Below, in pieces: positions 1-13,750 of a stretch of DNA of 64,000 bases; position 1 is the first letter of the stretch; each line of letters opens with the position of its first letter. Below the pieces are notes generated by a model that worked only from the letters and a program-made list of their open reading frames with translations, was not told the DNA's origin and did not search any database. Source of the DNA: Galbula dea (taxonomy: Eukaryota; Chordata; Aves; Piciformes; Galbulidae); NCBI GenBank assembly GCA_013399015.1, contig VWZX01002966.1, positions 310,001 through 374,000 of the forward strand, given 5' to 3'. Position numbers and translations under genes: made by a program.

Positions 1-547
1 TCTTTTGACTGTAATCATTAAACTGTTAACTTTGAACTTAAACAACACTTGCTATATTATTACTCTTGATTAACGAGTTAGTTACATGTATTGTGATGTT
101 ACTTCTTCCCCTGAGAAAAATCTGTAAGCGTACTTTGAAGCAAGATATTCTGAGATGCAAGAAAATGTGTTCCCTAAAACATGTTGACAGCTTTCAATAG
201 AGACTGGGATAGCAAGAAACCTCAGCTATGGAAAGAATAATATGCTTAATTTCACAGTTCTTAGAAGTGTTGTCTCCAAAAACACACTTTCTGTACACAT
301 GTGTAACATATAGAGCGAATGCATAAACCTTTTTGGATTCATGTTCCTAAAAATATCCAAGTCAAAATCCTTTTCTTAAGTGAAATCAGAATTGAAGTTG
401 ACATATAAAATAGTTGACGTTTCTCTCTTCTCTTAACTTCTAATTTTTTTGCTCATCTCCATTTCTTGGTTTTAATGGAGAATAAATACAAACATTCTGA
501 AACGTCTTGAGGAAGGATTGTGTTTGCAGTATTTCCATTAATAAAGG
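1..547. other. Unique AT-rich non-coding DNA
   Basis: I see no open frame of note, no repeat family and no RNA gene here. The stretch is ordinary AT-rich vertebrate non-coding sequence leading up to the first CR1 fragment. Confidence 0.6.
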
Positions 548-628
548 CCCTGCCCATGGCAGGGGGGTTGAAACTAAATGATCTTTAAGGTCCCTTCCAA
601 CCTGAGCCATTCTATGATTCTATGATCC
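548..628 (+). mobile_element. CR1 LINE fragment, 3' end only
   Basis: This is the last 80 bases or so of a CR1 non-LTR retrotransposon. It carries the G-rich motif (GGCAGGGGGGTTG), the ATGATCTTTAAGG block, GGTCCCTTCCAA and two terminal ATTCTATG octamers ending near 628. CR1 copies are usually severely 5'-truncated because reverse transcription starts at the 3' end, so only untranslated sequence remains. Small differences from the usual motif (GAAACTAAATGATC) suggest an older insertion than the copies at 54.1 and 58.3 kb. It has no coding capacity. Confidence 0.92.
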
Positions 629-1633
629 TATTCCGCATACTAAACAAGACCTAGAGGGTGGTATCTCGGCTTCTGGGTGTCCACATAAACCAAAATCTGA
701 GACTTTAAGGTTTTCCAATAACTACAAATTGAGGGATGTTACTTTTCTCTAGCTTTTTCCCTTAGCCTTTCAGAACTTCTGGAAACAATTATTTTTATTG
801 CTCTTACATTCAGGAGTAAAATTTCCTGAAGTTGGGTGTTTAAAGATGTAATCTTGCTCCCATGCAGATGAATTAACCATAAAGTCCATGCAAGACTACT
901 CAAGCCATGTGACACTTGACCTGCTTATTCACCTGAAAATACTGACTTGCAGTCATGCACTTTCTTCCTGTGTCCCAGTGAAATCCGGTGTGCTTTATTC
1001 TACTAGGGAATACTGTGACTTGTACTTACCAATTTCTGAAAGTTCTGTTGCTTTTCAAAATTGAACCTCTGGACATAAATTCATGTAGAAGTAATTTATT
1101 TCTAAGCCATTTTAATAGGCTTAGGTACTAATTAGTTTCGATTTCTTGATTACTGTCTTTAATCATTTTGTGGCTGGTCACTTGACCCTAATGACTCAAC
1201 CTTTCTAATTTGATTAGGCAGCGGTAAGACTAGCGCCTGGATATAAACTGTTTCTGGAAGAACCTTTAGCATAAATGTCAAAAGAATTGCTCCTCAGATC
1301 CATCATTTCCCTCTTATTTGTACTTAGTGTTTTTCCAATTTAGTAACTGAGGACTTCTAGGAGACCTGATGGGTGCTTGATTCTTTTTGATGTTGTGCTA
1401 GACATACTGAAAACTAAGTCTTGGCATAGTTGGTACTTCATCACTAAGAAGGGGAAAAGACCTATCTGTAATTACTGGGTATGTTCTCATGATGAAACTC
1501 TTTTCCCTAGAAAGAGTTCTTAAAAAGATAAAACAAGATAATGTCAGGGACCTTAGTATGTCCATTCTACTATGAAAGTCATGTCACAAATTTCATTCCA
1601 CTATATGGGATTGTGGAACAATTTAGCATTTCA
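629..1633. other. Unique non-coding DNA
   Basis: No gene, recognised repeat or structured element is visible. The longest open frames are short and lack coding character. Confidence 0.55.
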
Positions 1634-1775
1634 TTCCCTGGAGGCATTCAAGGTGAGGCTGGACAGGGTTCTGAGCAACCTGATTTAGTTGGGGATGTCC
1701 CTGCTCACTGTAGGGGGTTGGACTAGATGACCTCTGGAGGTCCCTTCCAACCCAGATGATTCTAGAGTCTATGAT
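1634..1775 (+). mobile_element. CR1 LINE fragment, 3' end
   Basis: This is a 5'-truncated CR1 3' end in forward orientation. It begins with the CCCTGGAGGCATTCAAGG block that lies just upstream of the ORF2 stop, then runs through GAGCAACCTGATTTAG, GGGGGTTGGACTAGATGACC and GGTCCCTTCCAACC to degenerate terminal octamers (TGATTCTAG, TCTATGATT). The variant 'GAGCAACCTGAT...GATGTCCCTGCTCACTG' differs from the other copies in this window, so it represents a separate CR1 subfamily. The short open frame over it is only a remnant. Confidence 0.92.
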
Positions 1776-2644
1776 TTTCCTTAAGTTTCTACTGCATCTT
1801 TTGTGTAAATAGAAGAATTAATGAAAATATAGTACATAAAGTGGTTTTACATCAAGTTATTTGACTTTGTGTGTCTTATTTAATCATTGTGTTACTTCCT
1901 GCTAAAACTTGCATAAGAGGAGATGACTTGTAATATGAATGGAAAACAAATCATAAGACTGTATTCTGCTTTCATTTCCACTATTGGAGTTTGTATGTAC
2001 AAGAGTTGGAAGGCATTTAGCCAAGAACATCTTATGCTGGCCTTGCAGGAATTTGATAGACGTTAATATATTAGGAAGTGTGTAATCAAGGAGAAGCTGC
2101 TGCATCTAAGCACTTTTTATAGATTCAGAGTGCTATACCTTCAAAGCCTTTTGAGAAATGTGTCTTGTTCTTCATTTTAGACCCCTGAAATGTGATTGTT
2201 TAGAGTCTCAATAACCCTTTTATTAGTCATTTTGCAGTCCTAAGTGATTGTGGTTGAGGACTTTTATTGGGGTACTGATTGGCTTCGTTTTTGCAAAAAC
2301 CTGTTTAAAATGTTACTGAAGAACCTCAAAGCTGGAGAAGATTTGGTTTGGTTTTTTATTTGTTTGTGGGGGTTTTTTTGTTTTGTTTTTCTTCTTGCTC
2401 ATGTGGAGGCAGTAATCTCTGAAAGTAGAGTTGAGGAATTATTTAACACTACAACTATTTGTTAACATCTCCCCAGTTTTATAAGGAGAGAAACAGATAT
2501 AACTATTAGCTAGCTAGTGATCTTCATGGTGTGTTAGTCAAGATGAAAAATAGATTATAGTTTTGAATTGGTATTTTGAGCCACTGGGAGGTATAAAGCA
2601 TGTAAATTGTTTTCCAAGGTGGACAAGACTGTTTGGTCAAGAAG

Positions 2645-2664
2645 TTTTTTTTTTTTTTTTTTTT
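2645..2664. repeat. Poly(T) tract, 20 bases
   Basis: An uninterrupted run of 20 T. It could be the reverse-strand poly(A) tail of a retroposed sequence, but nothing recognisable follows it on the right, so I treat it as a simple homopolymer. Confidence 0.9.
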
Positions 2665-3352
2665 CCTGGCTGGAGCTAAATCAGAAATGGTGCTAAGAAT
2701 GTGAAGGAGAAATCTGATCAATATACATGGAATTCAGTTCAGATCATTAAGACTTTGAGCACTGAGTTTTAGTTATATGCAGCACCAAACAAAATAGACT
2801 TTTGGGTCTTGTATGTAACTTCAGGAAAAGCTGTCACAAAGAAAAGTTTACTAAGTAATTGGTCTGTGATAATGCATATACCAAAGAATCTCTGGTGGAC
2901 ACTGAAGAGGAAATGTTTGTGGTATAAGGATGCTTATACGTCTCAAAGGTGTGAAATATTAATGCATGATATATAAGGACACTCTAAATGTTGATAAGAA
3001 TTCATGAAGGCAATATGTTTTCCTTTTCTATCATACTATATCTAGAGAAAGAAAATAATATTGTTAGGCTGACAACAGCTTTCCTTATATAGGTTCTTCA
3101 TACTCTTCAGTGCATAACACTTATCTCTGTAGTTATTTCAGCAACAATCTCTTGGATGCATCATGCAGGGTTCTCTACTCTCTGGAGTCCACAAGTCACT
3201 GTGGAGAAATATGTTCTTCAGGTGCACTCCTTTCACATCACTTTTTCCTGTCTCCAAAGATTTCTTGGCCTTTTTCCCTGACTCCCTCTCCCATATCCTA
3301 CTCTCATAAGCTATATAGTTTCCAATAGTTAAGATATGAATTTTTCTTTAGA

Positions 3353-3380
3353 TTTTTTTTTTTGGGGGGGGAGGGGGGAG
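3353..3380. repeat. T11 followed by an interrupted G run
   Basis: Eleven T are followed by eight G, an A, six G and AG. This strand-asymmetric low-complexity patch could form non-B DNA, since the G runs are long enough for quadruplex contacts. No function is implied. Confidence 0.85.
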
Positions 3381-3500
3381 AATAAAACTCTCATTCAACA
3401 TATTTCTAATCATAACACTAAGTGGTGGAGGGCAGGAATTTTGTGTAGCTGTTTCAGACTTCAACTGACAATAGGTAGCTAGTATGCTGGAAATGTGGTC

Positions 3501-3523
3501 TTTTTTTTCCTTTTTTTTTTTTT
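3501..3523. repeat. Interrupted poly(T) tract
   Basis: Eight T, CC, then thirteen T. A simple low-complexity tract with no associated repeat family seen. Confidence 0.85.
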
Positions 3524-5846
3524 GTAAATTTAAATGTAAATTATCTGTGGGGGATTACAAGAAATTTATTATGAGATGGCAGCTCCACCTCTTGGGATTA
3601 AAGCAAAGGTTTAAACTATCTTGTATCATTTTGTTTCCCATAACCTTTATTTATTCTGTATGCTATTGTAGTTATTTTGAAGAGACAGAGCAGTCCAATG
3701 AAGAAAGCAGTGGAGTTAGGTGTTGCATATGTGAAGCTTACTGTACTGGCTATAGTCTGTTGTGTGGTTCTTCATAATTTATTTCACTTCCCTGTGCATA
3801 TTATTATCATAATTTTACAGTCGTTTAAGATTTCCTTCTTAAAAAGGTGCAGAAAAGCTGCATATATTTATAAGAGAAATGGAGGGAATAGCAAAGCTGA
3901 AAAAGGCCTTAAAGTATTTATATCTCTTCACCTTTTTGCAAACATGTTATTAGAAATCATGAGAGTTTAGAACAACTGTTATTGAGTCCAATATCTTTAC
4001 AGATAAATAAAAAATAATGGGGGAAAAAAAAAGTTTAGAAGCCCAAACGTCAACCCACCCACCAAAACCTTTCTAGATTAGGCTGTGGAACAGCTTAATA
4101 TCGTCAGTGTTATTTAGCCCATCCAGGAGGAAACTGCCCACAATAAAATGTAATTGTAAAAAGATCAGAGAGGATACCATCCTGTTATTTATAGCCAGAG
4201 TTTATCATTCCTGGCCTGTTGCCCTGAGGGTGAAGGATGTCTGCTGTAGAGAAAGGAGGGTGATATAGACTGTCCTCTCTGATAGGCACCCTGAGGTGTC
4301 TGATAGGGCTACTTTCTTTGGTGCTTCACTGTTTCCCATGGGATGCTTGCCACAGGTGATGAGTGCTCTGAAGGAGACTGCCAACAACCAACAGGAGTAG
4401 GAGGTTGGAATAAATGTCGTTAGGCTGGGTGCTATGAACCTGTACAGCCTCATTGATCAGGTATGGCAAAAGTTTCTCTGGGAGGATAGAAAGTAAAGAG
4501 TTGGGTGGAAAAGGCAGGAAATTTTGTTTCCCCACAGGGTTCAGAGAAAAATTCAATTTTATTTTTCCTTTTCATTACAAGATTCCTCTGTGATATTTCA
4601 CTCTCTTGTTGGCTTCAGAGTACTGAAAGCTTGCAGAACGCTAGGGTAGTTACTTGTGTAAATCTTTTTTGTTTTCTATGTATACATGCTGTCCACCTTG
4701 TATTGTCAAACTTAAAACATACCATCAGCTCTGTTTCTGAATGCACTGATAGCTGTGCTTTCTGTTGTGGTTTGTTTGTTTGACTTGTGGGTGAAACAAC
4801 GGGGAAGCCACAGATGGCATCTAATATTTAGGCAGCATCAATATCACAGAAGAAAGTGTTATAAATAGAAAATGTGTCTGTAGAAGAGCTAATTAATTTA
4901 CAGTGAAAACACTAAGCAAGACTACTAGTGCCAAATTCTCACAGGAATATTTTTAACTGACATTTTCTTAATCTTTGGAATAACTTTCATTCTACTTCAT
5001 CATGCAGAAGTGTAAAGAATCTGTGGGAAGTCTGATAGTGTGTTGCAAGCTTTTTGGAATACCAGGTTTACCTACTTAAACTCTATCTCAGTTGTACAGC
5101 ATGTGCTGGTAAGGAGAAAATGTGATCAGCTATCTCACAGCTTTTAGCTGCATAAACCATTCCCCCATACCTCTTGGGAAAACTCAGGGATGCAGTCTGC
5201 TCCACCAACGTGAAAAGCCTGTGCAGCATACTGGAATTTCTTCCATATTGAGGTGGATCTATAATTGAGTTAACCAACAACAACAGATGGGTTTGTTCAC
5301 TTGTTTTTTTTCCCTTGGCACACTTTAAGATCTGGATTTAACATCTATGGTTAAATGATACTTCACCTTACCTCCTGCATCTGGCCTTTTCCTTTGAGCC
5401 CTGGATGCAAATGAATAGCATGTCTGTTCCATGTGCCTTGCCTTAGACTCGAGATCTATGGCATAATTCGGCCCCAATTTGATAAGATGCAGACATGAAT
5501 TCAATCTGCTGTAACTAAACCTTGGCATTTATAAATCTCTTGATGATACTGACACTTTTATTTTTTTTTCTCTGTGATATATGATGTAGAAGCAGGTCTG
5601 GTGTGAATGCCAACTAAACTGCAGTATGATACCTTAGGTCATGCACTTGGAACACTGGCCCATTTGCTCACTTAATCCCTAGCTCCTGCCGAGCAGCCCA
5701 GTTTGTATCAGACTGCTGGCAACCAATCTGCAGTGCTGCTTCAGAGGTACCAGCTGGGAGTGCTGAGCAGCTCCCACAGAAATGGGTGATGGAGTTTGCA
5801 GTGAGAGGGGCTAAAATCCCTTTGTTTGTCTGTTATTTTTCCTTAT

Positions 5847-6252
5847 CAGAGAATCACAGAATGTTAGGAGTTGCAAGGGGCCTGGAAAGATCATCGAGTC
5901 CAACCCCCCTGCCACAGCAGGATTGCCTAGACCAGCTCACACAGAAACATGTCCAGATGGGTTTTGAATATGTCCAGAGAAGGAGACTCCCCAGCCTCTC
6001 TGGGCAGTCTGTTCCAGTGCTCTGGCACCCTTACTGGGAAAAATTTTTTTTCTTGTATTCACATGGAACCTCCTATGCTTCAGCTTACAGCCATAGCCCA
6101 TTGTCCTGTCACTGGGCTTCACTGAGAAGAGCCTGACACCCACCCTTCACATATTATAAGCATAAATGAGGTCACCCCTCAGTCTCCTCTTCTCCAAGCT
6201 AAAGAGACCAAGCTCCCTCAGCCTTTGCTCATAAGGAAGATGCTCCACCCCT
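5847..6252 (-). mobile_element. CR1 LINE fragment, reverse orientation
   Basis: This is about 400 bp of a CR1 3' region on the minus strand. Reading the plus strand, it opens with the reversed terminal octamers (GAATCACAGAAT), then GGAGTTGCAAGGGGCC and CAACCCCCCTGCCACAGCAGG, and continues into the antisense of the ORF2 C-terminus (the region reading SLFSLEKRRL and SVKPSDRTMG on the minus strand). It is cut off at the 5' side near AAGATGCTCC. The 'CCACAGCAGGATT' variant and the TTCTGTGATTCTG-type tail are shared with the copies at 8211, 15540 and 34010, so these four belong to one subfamily. Frames over it are broken. Confidence 0.93.
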
Positions 6253-8210
6253 CCACCCCCTTAACAGTAGCCAACAAGGAATATTTTTTTCCTGAGGTCT
6301 CTCTGCCTACTACCTATAGATGTTTTTTTATATTTAAGCTGAGTCAACACAAATTTCTCTCTTTGTCTCAGCACATTCCATTTTTACATAATTAAATAGT
6401 TCTTTTTAATGTTGACTTTAAATATCCAGCTTTGATATCCAGAATTTTTAAATTCCATTTTTTGTAGTGTGAGGCTCTCAACAGTTGTTCAAGGTATGAG
6501 CCACATGACTTTGGAATAACTGGGGAAACTTGCAGAGTAATAAAGATCTTCCTCTTGGAATAAATTTGCGTATAGTGTGTTGTTCTGGGTCTCGAATCAA
6601 CAGAAAATTTAGTAGCTCTTGAAGAATAACTATGAAATATACTAATAAGGAGACTAAAATATTTTACAATTAAGTATTCCTAATTTTGACTTTCAGGATT
6701 TTCTGTTATTCAGTTTGCATTCTTATCTGACTTCTTCAGCCACTCTAGTGAAGCACAGTAAATGCAGGATCGGATGTGCTGAGAATCCTATTTTTTTCCT
6801 TTAGCATTTGGTAAGGTTGTTGTCTGTTCGACTTATCACTGGAAACACCATTCAGGCCTCCTGATGTAGTGCTTTTGTTCAATTGTTCAGCAGCTCTCAT
6901 GGCTCTTGGCGTCAGTGAAATTTCCCCTTCTTCCCCTTCCTTCACCTCTCCCCTGCTCCACCTCCAATCTAAAGCCATATGGACTTCTTCACTCCAAGCA
7001 CTAACCTTTGATGAATACACACTTTATTGCTGTTCACTCCCAGCACTTGCAAGTAGCAAGACTGATTTTTGCAGCTGGTTTATTTCATATCATAAAATCA
7101 TCCTGGGTAAGTAAGGATCACAGAAGTTCTGCATCTGAAAGTTGTTTTTTACCTAATGAATGAGTTCACAAAAGTTAATCTCTTCATAAAGCCCAAACCA
7201 TTCCTTAATAATGAGAACCATGTGCACATCAAATACCACAGGTCTTGATGAAAATACTTTGATGCTACAACTACGAGATATTCAGGCTAAGTGTGCCAGT
7301 AGACACCTGAAAGGACTTGCTTCATCAACTCAGCCTGTGGTGGGCTCTGGCCTGGATCCTCTGCTGCCTCAGCTGTCCTGCCAGGGTCTGCCTGTGTGCT
7401 GCCAGTTTGCAATGGAGGCAGCCAACCCCTGCAGGACACCCATTTTGCAGAGCATTCAGGAATCCTCTGAGCACTGGGAAGAGCTGGGAATTCCCCCATT
7501 GCTATATCCTTGTCTGTTTTCTGAGGAGTAGGAGAAAATGGAGGTGTGAGGTGGAAATGGGGTTTTGGAGATCAGCATCAAAGTTCTGTGCTGGGAGACA
7601 GAAGCAGGTGGCATCTTGGTGTTTTAGTCCCCTTGTGTAGAGAGACTTTATGTTGTATACAGCTCTCAGCTATCACTGGACAGATCTCCAGGACTCACTT
7701 CCTAAAAGATCTTGTGTCAACAACACCTTTTTTGGCTAACACATTGCAAAATGGTGGGCAGAAAATATACCAATGGTTTTGGGGACTTGCTGAATAAATG
7801 TTTTATACATAATCTAAATTTGAAGCTGTATTAATGCAGATGTCACCAATTGCAATGTCACTCAGCTTTATTTCCCATTCAGAGTGTAAAGCTGTCAAAC
7901 TTGCTGTCAGTCTGGAGTGATTGGTTGAAAGAGTTCAACCATCTATCCACGTTTGATGGGAATTAGCTGGGGAAGGGGGTAAAGGATGGAAAAAAAATCC
8001 ACTTGGGTCAGGAGCATGGGGGAGGAAATCACAACTGTAAACAGACTATATGCTGTGGCTGGCAGGTAAATGCGTGGGCTTTTTGTACATTTATATCCAA
8101 GATTCATTGTGCCTGCTTTATTATTTTCTATAGCATTGCAGTGAGCACGAGCTTTACAAGTTTACCATTTGTGCATCTGTATGTTCATATGACATATTCT
8201 GGCACTATTT
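6253..8210. other. Unique non-coding DNA, locally GC-richer
   Basis: No gene is recognised. The part from about 7290 to 7640 is clearly GC-richer than its surroundings and carries overlapping open frames of 70-107 codons on both strands (for example 7211-7531 and 7317-7640). They are mutually out of frame and none resembles a protein family I know. I regard them as chance frames in GC-richer DNA. Confidence 0.45.
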
Positions 8211-8297
8211 CACAGAATCACAGAATATTAGGAGTTGGAAGGGACCTCGAAGGATCATCTAGTCTAACCCCCCTGCCACAGCAGGATTCCCTACACC
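8211..8297 (-). mobile_element. Very short CR1 3' end, reverse orientation
   Basis: Only about 87 bases of CR1 remain: reversed terminal octamers (CACAGAATCACAGAAT), the GGAGTTGGAAGGGACC block and ACCCCCCTGCCACAGCAGG, ending near CTACACC. It shares the CCACAGCAGGATT variant with the copy at 5847-6252. This is an extreme 5' truncation and has no coding content. Confidence 0.92.
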
Positions 8298-8723
8298 GGG
8301 TTTCTTGTACTAGTTATTATTTCACAGCTAAGGACAGCTCTGACACTTATTTCTATGTAAAAAGATGCAGTATCATTTTCTGTCACTTCTAATAATTAGA
8401 CACGATAACTAATTCATGCCAAGTAGGTCCTGACAAACTGAACTGCTTCTCAGTTGTTTCCTTAGCACTGCATAGGGTGATGTCTGAAATTCCTGTCTCA
8501 GACATCAGAGGGTAAGATAACTGTGTGAGTAAAAATGAAGTATCAGGTCTAAGTCCTCAGATTTATTACAGTGGAAGACACACTGAGGATTTTAAAGATG
8601 TTTTTCTGCTCCTGTGGTTATTAAGAAGCCATTACATCCTTGTATAAATTTTACTGATTGTTTTATTTCTGTGTGCTGTCTCCCTGAAGGCTCTTCCCAG
8701 ACCACAGCCCATTTGCTGCAAAA

Positions 8724-8739
8724 GGGTGGGTGGGTGGGT
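8724..8739. repeat. (GGGT)4 microsatellite
   Basis: Four GGGT units in a row. The four G triplets could form a G-quadruplex on the plus strand, but length and context give no other hint of function. Confidence 0.85.
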
Positions 8740-11700
8740 ATGATGCATGTAGTGCTGGCTTTATTTAGTCTGCTTTGAGCTTAGATTCACTTTTGCTGCT
8801 AAAAGGTTGTAAGCTGGAGTTAGCTCAAGGCATGGCACAGCTGATGCTGTCTCTTCTAGCCCCTCATACCTCCCTGCTTTTTCCACCCTCCTCCTTCTCT
8901 CTGCCTCCTGCCACTATACATCCACCTAAAGGAGAACAGCCTGTTTGTTACCTACAGAGTCCTAACTAGGTTCTGCACTCCTGCCATGTCACGGCTCTTA
9001 TTTGTAGTTATGCTATGTGCATCTGTAGCTTTATTTTGCTTTTTAAGATAATAAATGAGGGCTACTGTTCTCTGTTCCACTCCCTACTCCTCCTACCTCC
9101 TCCAGGGACCAGTCCAGTTGAGATTCCAGGAGCTCCACCTGGAATCCATTCTGCCACTGCTCCTCCTGCCCACCCTGCAGGGAGTAATTGTGTGATAGTT
9201 TACATATGTGTTTAAATTATCTCTTCCCTACTTTCAAGCTATGTTACCTACCATGCCTCTATCTTTATGCAGTAGCAGAACTGGGTATAACATCAAGACT
9301 ACATTAAAGCTTCGCTTGCTTTATTTCTTATAAAGATTAAGATACTGACATTTTCTGCCCAAACTCAAACGGTCCACGCTGGCTCTGATCATCCTCTATT
9401 CCATACCACTATGGATCTGAACCAGTAGACTTAGGCAGATGCAAAGACAAAATCAGATATACTGGCCAGGCCTTTTGATGTCACCAGCTGCCTGCTCTGA
9501 TTTGCATATATTGCTGCAGAAGGAAAGCAGAAGTTCTTTGTTAACTAATCATTGCAATTCAATAATTAATCTAAGAGTGCACAATCTATGTCATAGCTGG
9601 AATTATTGTGCCAGGCTTCAGCACTTTGCCTTCATTTGTATCTCCCTAGTAACTGGCTGTGACAGGGAAAACAATCAGTGGGTTTGCTTAACCGCAATAT
9701 TATGATGGAAAACACATTCACCTTTAGATGCTAAAAATTTTTTCTAGGAGGCAGAGAAGGGGAGTAGGCATGGAAGTTTGAAACAATGATGTCCACTTTG
9801 ACACTAGTATTTTTGTATTGGTGTACTACAGGCAAAGCCCTTCCAAGCTCACTCCGGTTTTTATTGTTCTGCCATTAAAAATAAAAGTTTGGGCTTTTCT
9901 GTCACTGCCCTCTGCTGTAAAGAGCATATTTTTCCATCAGTAAGCAACAAAGCATGTTTTAATGAGTGCCTTTGTTCAAACCCTCTGCAGCACTGCACTG
10001 CAAGTCATGCTTCTGCCAGACCACAGGCAGCCTGTAGCTGCTTGTTCCAGGGTGGCAGGGTGCAGGCACCTTAGCCGCTGCCACGTTTGAATGCGGGCTA
10101 TCTGGTTGCCTTTGTATCACCAGTTTGTCTCTTCTGAAAGTGCTGATGGGCAGAGAAGAGCCTGTAAACACTGCTATTCACTTGAATACGCGATTTGTGT
10201 GAGGTGTAATTACTGAATCAGGGGGTTTAATTCTCTACTTGTGATAGAGTCTGCAGGTACTGGAACTATTAAATCTTTGTGAACCTCCACTCGAACTAGA
10301 TAGTTACTAGTATTTTAACAGTATACTTTCATTGATGCTTTCAACCTATATTTGGTAAAGGAGTTCATCTTGCCTTTCTTTTCTGGCACACAGGAGATCT
10401 TCATGAGCCAAAGAATTTGAGGGTCTGAGCCACTCAGTACCTTGGGCACCACAACACTAATGCTCATGTAACCTCTGACCTCTATGTAACCTACTGCAGG
10501 TGGCCCGGATGTCTTCTGGGAATCTATCTAGTTTAGGAGGGGTGTAAAATGACCCTTTGGTGATCTAAAGAGGAACAATAATGTTGAAAGGCTGGGGAGA
10601 AGAGGTGAAGTTTAATGCTTTGGTAGTAATAATTTGTAGGTCCTGATGTAGGAGCTGGTATTTCCTGTCCACTTGTTCTGTTAATTTAAATGCTTCACCC
10701 CAGCCTCTCTGAAGGCCGTTTTAAAGATGGCTTTTCTGGCTGGCTTGGAATGGAACATCTTTGTGATTCTCATTGAACCCAAGACAGAGAACCAAAGAGT
10801 AATTGGACCAGAGAAAGTAAATAAATCTCATTCCAGAACCTCCTTCATGTAAACTATAAACCCAGACCACAGGAAGGCATCTGGTACTTCAGACTTTACT
10901 GACTGAAGTCCTGCTTAGGGGAGGTGTTTCATGTCTTAAACAGAAATGAGAAATGGCATGTGCTGCATGGAGCTAATTTGTAGACGTGCATCAGAGGTTT
11001 TCAAAGACTGCTTACTAAACTGCCTGCCCTTTTTTCCCTCTTGGAGATTATATTAAAAAAATCTAATTTCAATATCATGGACCCCTTTTTTTAAAAAAAT
11101 GAAGCAAGGGACCAACTTGTGTCAACATTGGGACAACTCTGTACTTGCCCAAAGGTATAAACATTATCCTTTGTAGGATTTTCACCTCTAAATATAGAAC
11201 TAGAAAAAGGCCAGGGAATTGGAAGTCTTGCAGTTTGGACCACAGATTGCCATGAACTTTTAAACCCACAAGTTAAATTTGAGTTGTGGATATTCAGAAT
11301 AACACTTATTTTGAAACCTGGACACTAAGGGTTGCAGGAACTTGTGTCAGAGTGGCCAATTTATTGATAGACTGATAAGTAAGCAGAGGACTGTCTACCT
11401 CCCTACTCAGCTCTCCCTCATCATCTACCTCTCCTCCTTGTCTCTTCTGATTCATATTTCAAATCACAAATCTAACAGAAAGATAGCCTCTAGAGGTCAT
11501 TTTATATAGTAGTGATTTACCCACAGATGCTACCCCAAGTACTTTTCTGTCAATGTGTCTTAAATCTCATCCTTGTTGGAGCTGCAAGCCTGCAGCCTGT
11601 TAATCCCATGCAGTGGGCAAGTCTGTGGATTCAGATTATAAACCTGCATTAACATACTCTGTGTAATGATTATTTTTCATTACAATTCTGCAATTTCCTT

Positions 11701-13750
11701 ACCCTCTTTCCACCAAGAGAAAAATTCAGATGTTCATAAATTGTGAATAAGCTCCTGTCACTTGTGATCCATTGGTTTGTAGAAAACCATTAATTGTGAT
11801 TCCTCCTCGTTAAGTCTGACTATGTAAATCATGCAGAGACCAGTGTTTCATTAAGCATTTTTTTGTTGAGAGACAGTTGTAAGCCATGACCTTATAAAGC
11901 ACAGAAGTCAGTATTTTTATTAGTATATAAGACAAGTTGCATTATACCTACATTTTTGTCGTGCTCATGCATGGTGCATAGCTCTTAGAAACTTGGTACT
12001 TGACATTTGAGATTGATACAGCACCGATTAATTTAAAGATAAAACCTAGTACAAGATTCTTGACTGTTCTAGATATTGAATTTGCACAGTGTTGTGAATT
12101 GAATTCTGTCTATGAGAAAAAAATCTGTAAAGAGGTCAGCAGTGTTTATGTTGTTTTAACCTTTGGTTTGCTTAAGAGTATAACATTTGAGGAGATTCTT
12201 ACAACTTCTGGAAGTATAATGAAAACTCTCAGCTGAGGTAGCATAGTCCAGGGTTTTCTAGCCCAGCCATCTTAGAGATTTGATTTAATCACATTCCCTC
12301 TGGTTTTGCTAAAAAATCTTGGAATCTGCTGTGGTTCCCACTTGTGTTTAGGCATAGACACAATAGAGGTAAGTTCTCTGTGTTGATTTATGTCCGTGAG
12401 AAGAAGCAGCTGCATAATTTATCAAGCAGCCAAGAATTTGCGCCTTGAATACTCTGTATGCCATGAAAGAGAGAAAACATCTTTGACATACCATAGATAA
12501 GAGATGGTGGTTATTTTAACGGCTATATTCATCTGTGAGTCTGTTGGACTGTTAACTTTGTTCTGGTATTGAAAAGGTGGCTGTATCAGCAGCCCATGAA
12601 AAGTCAGCTCCGTGCTTTCAAGGTGAGTCTTGCAGCTGCAGGCTTCCTCTATGAAAACCGTTGTGGGTTTTGCCTTCTCTGTCTGCTGCTTGTTTTAACC
12701 AAACTTCCCTAGAAACATATGAAGCCATTGGAGGGGGAGTGCTGGGACAGCATTCGGGAAAATCGCCTTGGTAGATACCCTCAGAACTGACAGGAATTGG
12801 AGGAAGAGTAGGGAAACTTTCAGACCCTTATTTTAGTTAAATTTCCAGCATAGGATCCTCATCAGAAACGATGCCCACTATGAAGAGTGCACCTCCTTCA
12901 TAACCTTTCCAATGAGTTTTTCAGGGTCAGTGATCTGAATACTCAGATGGAGTAGTTCAGATTTGGATAACAAGAGACCCATCTTCCATGGAAATTGCCT
13001 TGTTTAAGCTGATCATAACACAAACCCTTTTAAATTTAAAACTAAATAAAGGTTAATAAAGTGTATGCTGAGCCACCAAGCAGTAATAACAATCAGAAGA
13101 TGGTATTCAAATAATTGCTGTCTAGAGGAAACTGCTAATTGCATCTCCTGGGTAAACAGGATGGGTTTGGGGCATAGGCAAAATAAGGTAGTTGCCTCAG
13201 GCAACAAAATAGCAACCTTAAGCCTGGCAGAGAAAGACCTGTGTTTCTCAGCAGCTGTTGTAGCTTTGGATTTAGCAATGATGAAAGTGTCTCTTGAGCA
13301 TCCTCTTCCCCAGTGGGCCAGTGCCATGCCATCCAAAGTGTTTTACCAGCAGTGGACTTGACTACCCCGGGGTAGTGTGCAAGTAGTAAGTCATCTGCCT
13401 AAGCAAGGAAAAGGGTGAAGAGTCAGGGATTTTGTTGTTTTTCCTCATCACCTTCCTCCTCCCTGTCTGATCTACAGGTGCAATGGGTACAGGGATGCTG
13501 AGCTGGTTAGGGGCTGCTGGGACGGTGGCAGCTCTGCTATACCATCAAAGTGAATATAAGTGTCCCAGGAAGAAGCAGTGTAGGCATGTCCTCTCATTAA
13601 TGGTGCATATGCTCATACCTCAGTACAGACCTGATGTTTTGGAAGTCACCACCCAGTAACTCAGCTGATACATATCAGCAAAGGCAATAGTCAAGGCAAA
13701 ATACTTGCAACTCTTTAATGTGTCCTTTTATTGTTCTTTGCTGTGTATGA

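Larger units (their letters stand above)
1776..5846. other. Unique non-coding DNA with homopolymer tracts
   Basis: This 4 kb stretch holds no recognisable gene. It contains a T/G-rich patch at about 2343-2393, a 20-base T run at 2645-2664, a T11 run followed by an interrupted G run at 3353-3380, and a T-rich tract at 3501-3523. Open frames between 3484 and 4783 overlap each other in different frames and on both strands, which is what chance frames look like. No transposon ends were recognised. Confidence 0.5.

Noticed and set aside
5786..6136. 116-codon plus-strand frame
   Set aside because: It lies antisense across the CR1 copy at 5847-6252. The same applies to 15654-15995 and 34325-34618, which are antisense to CR1 copies.
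9090..9195. Pyrimidine tract plus AG followed by a proline/alanine-rich frame
   Set aside because: The frame ends at a stop soon after, no donor follows, and low-complexity CCTCCT sequence explains the proline content.
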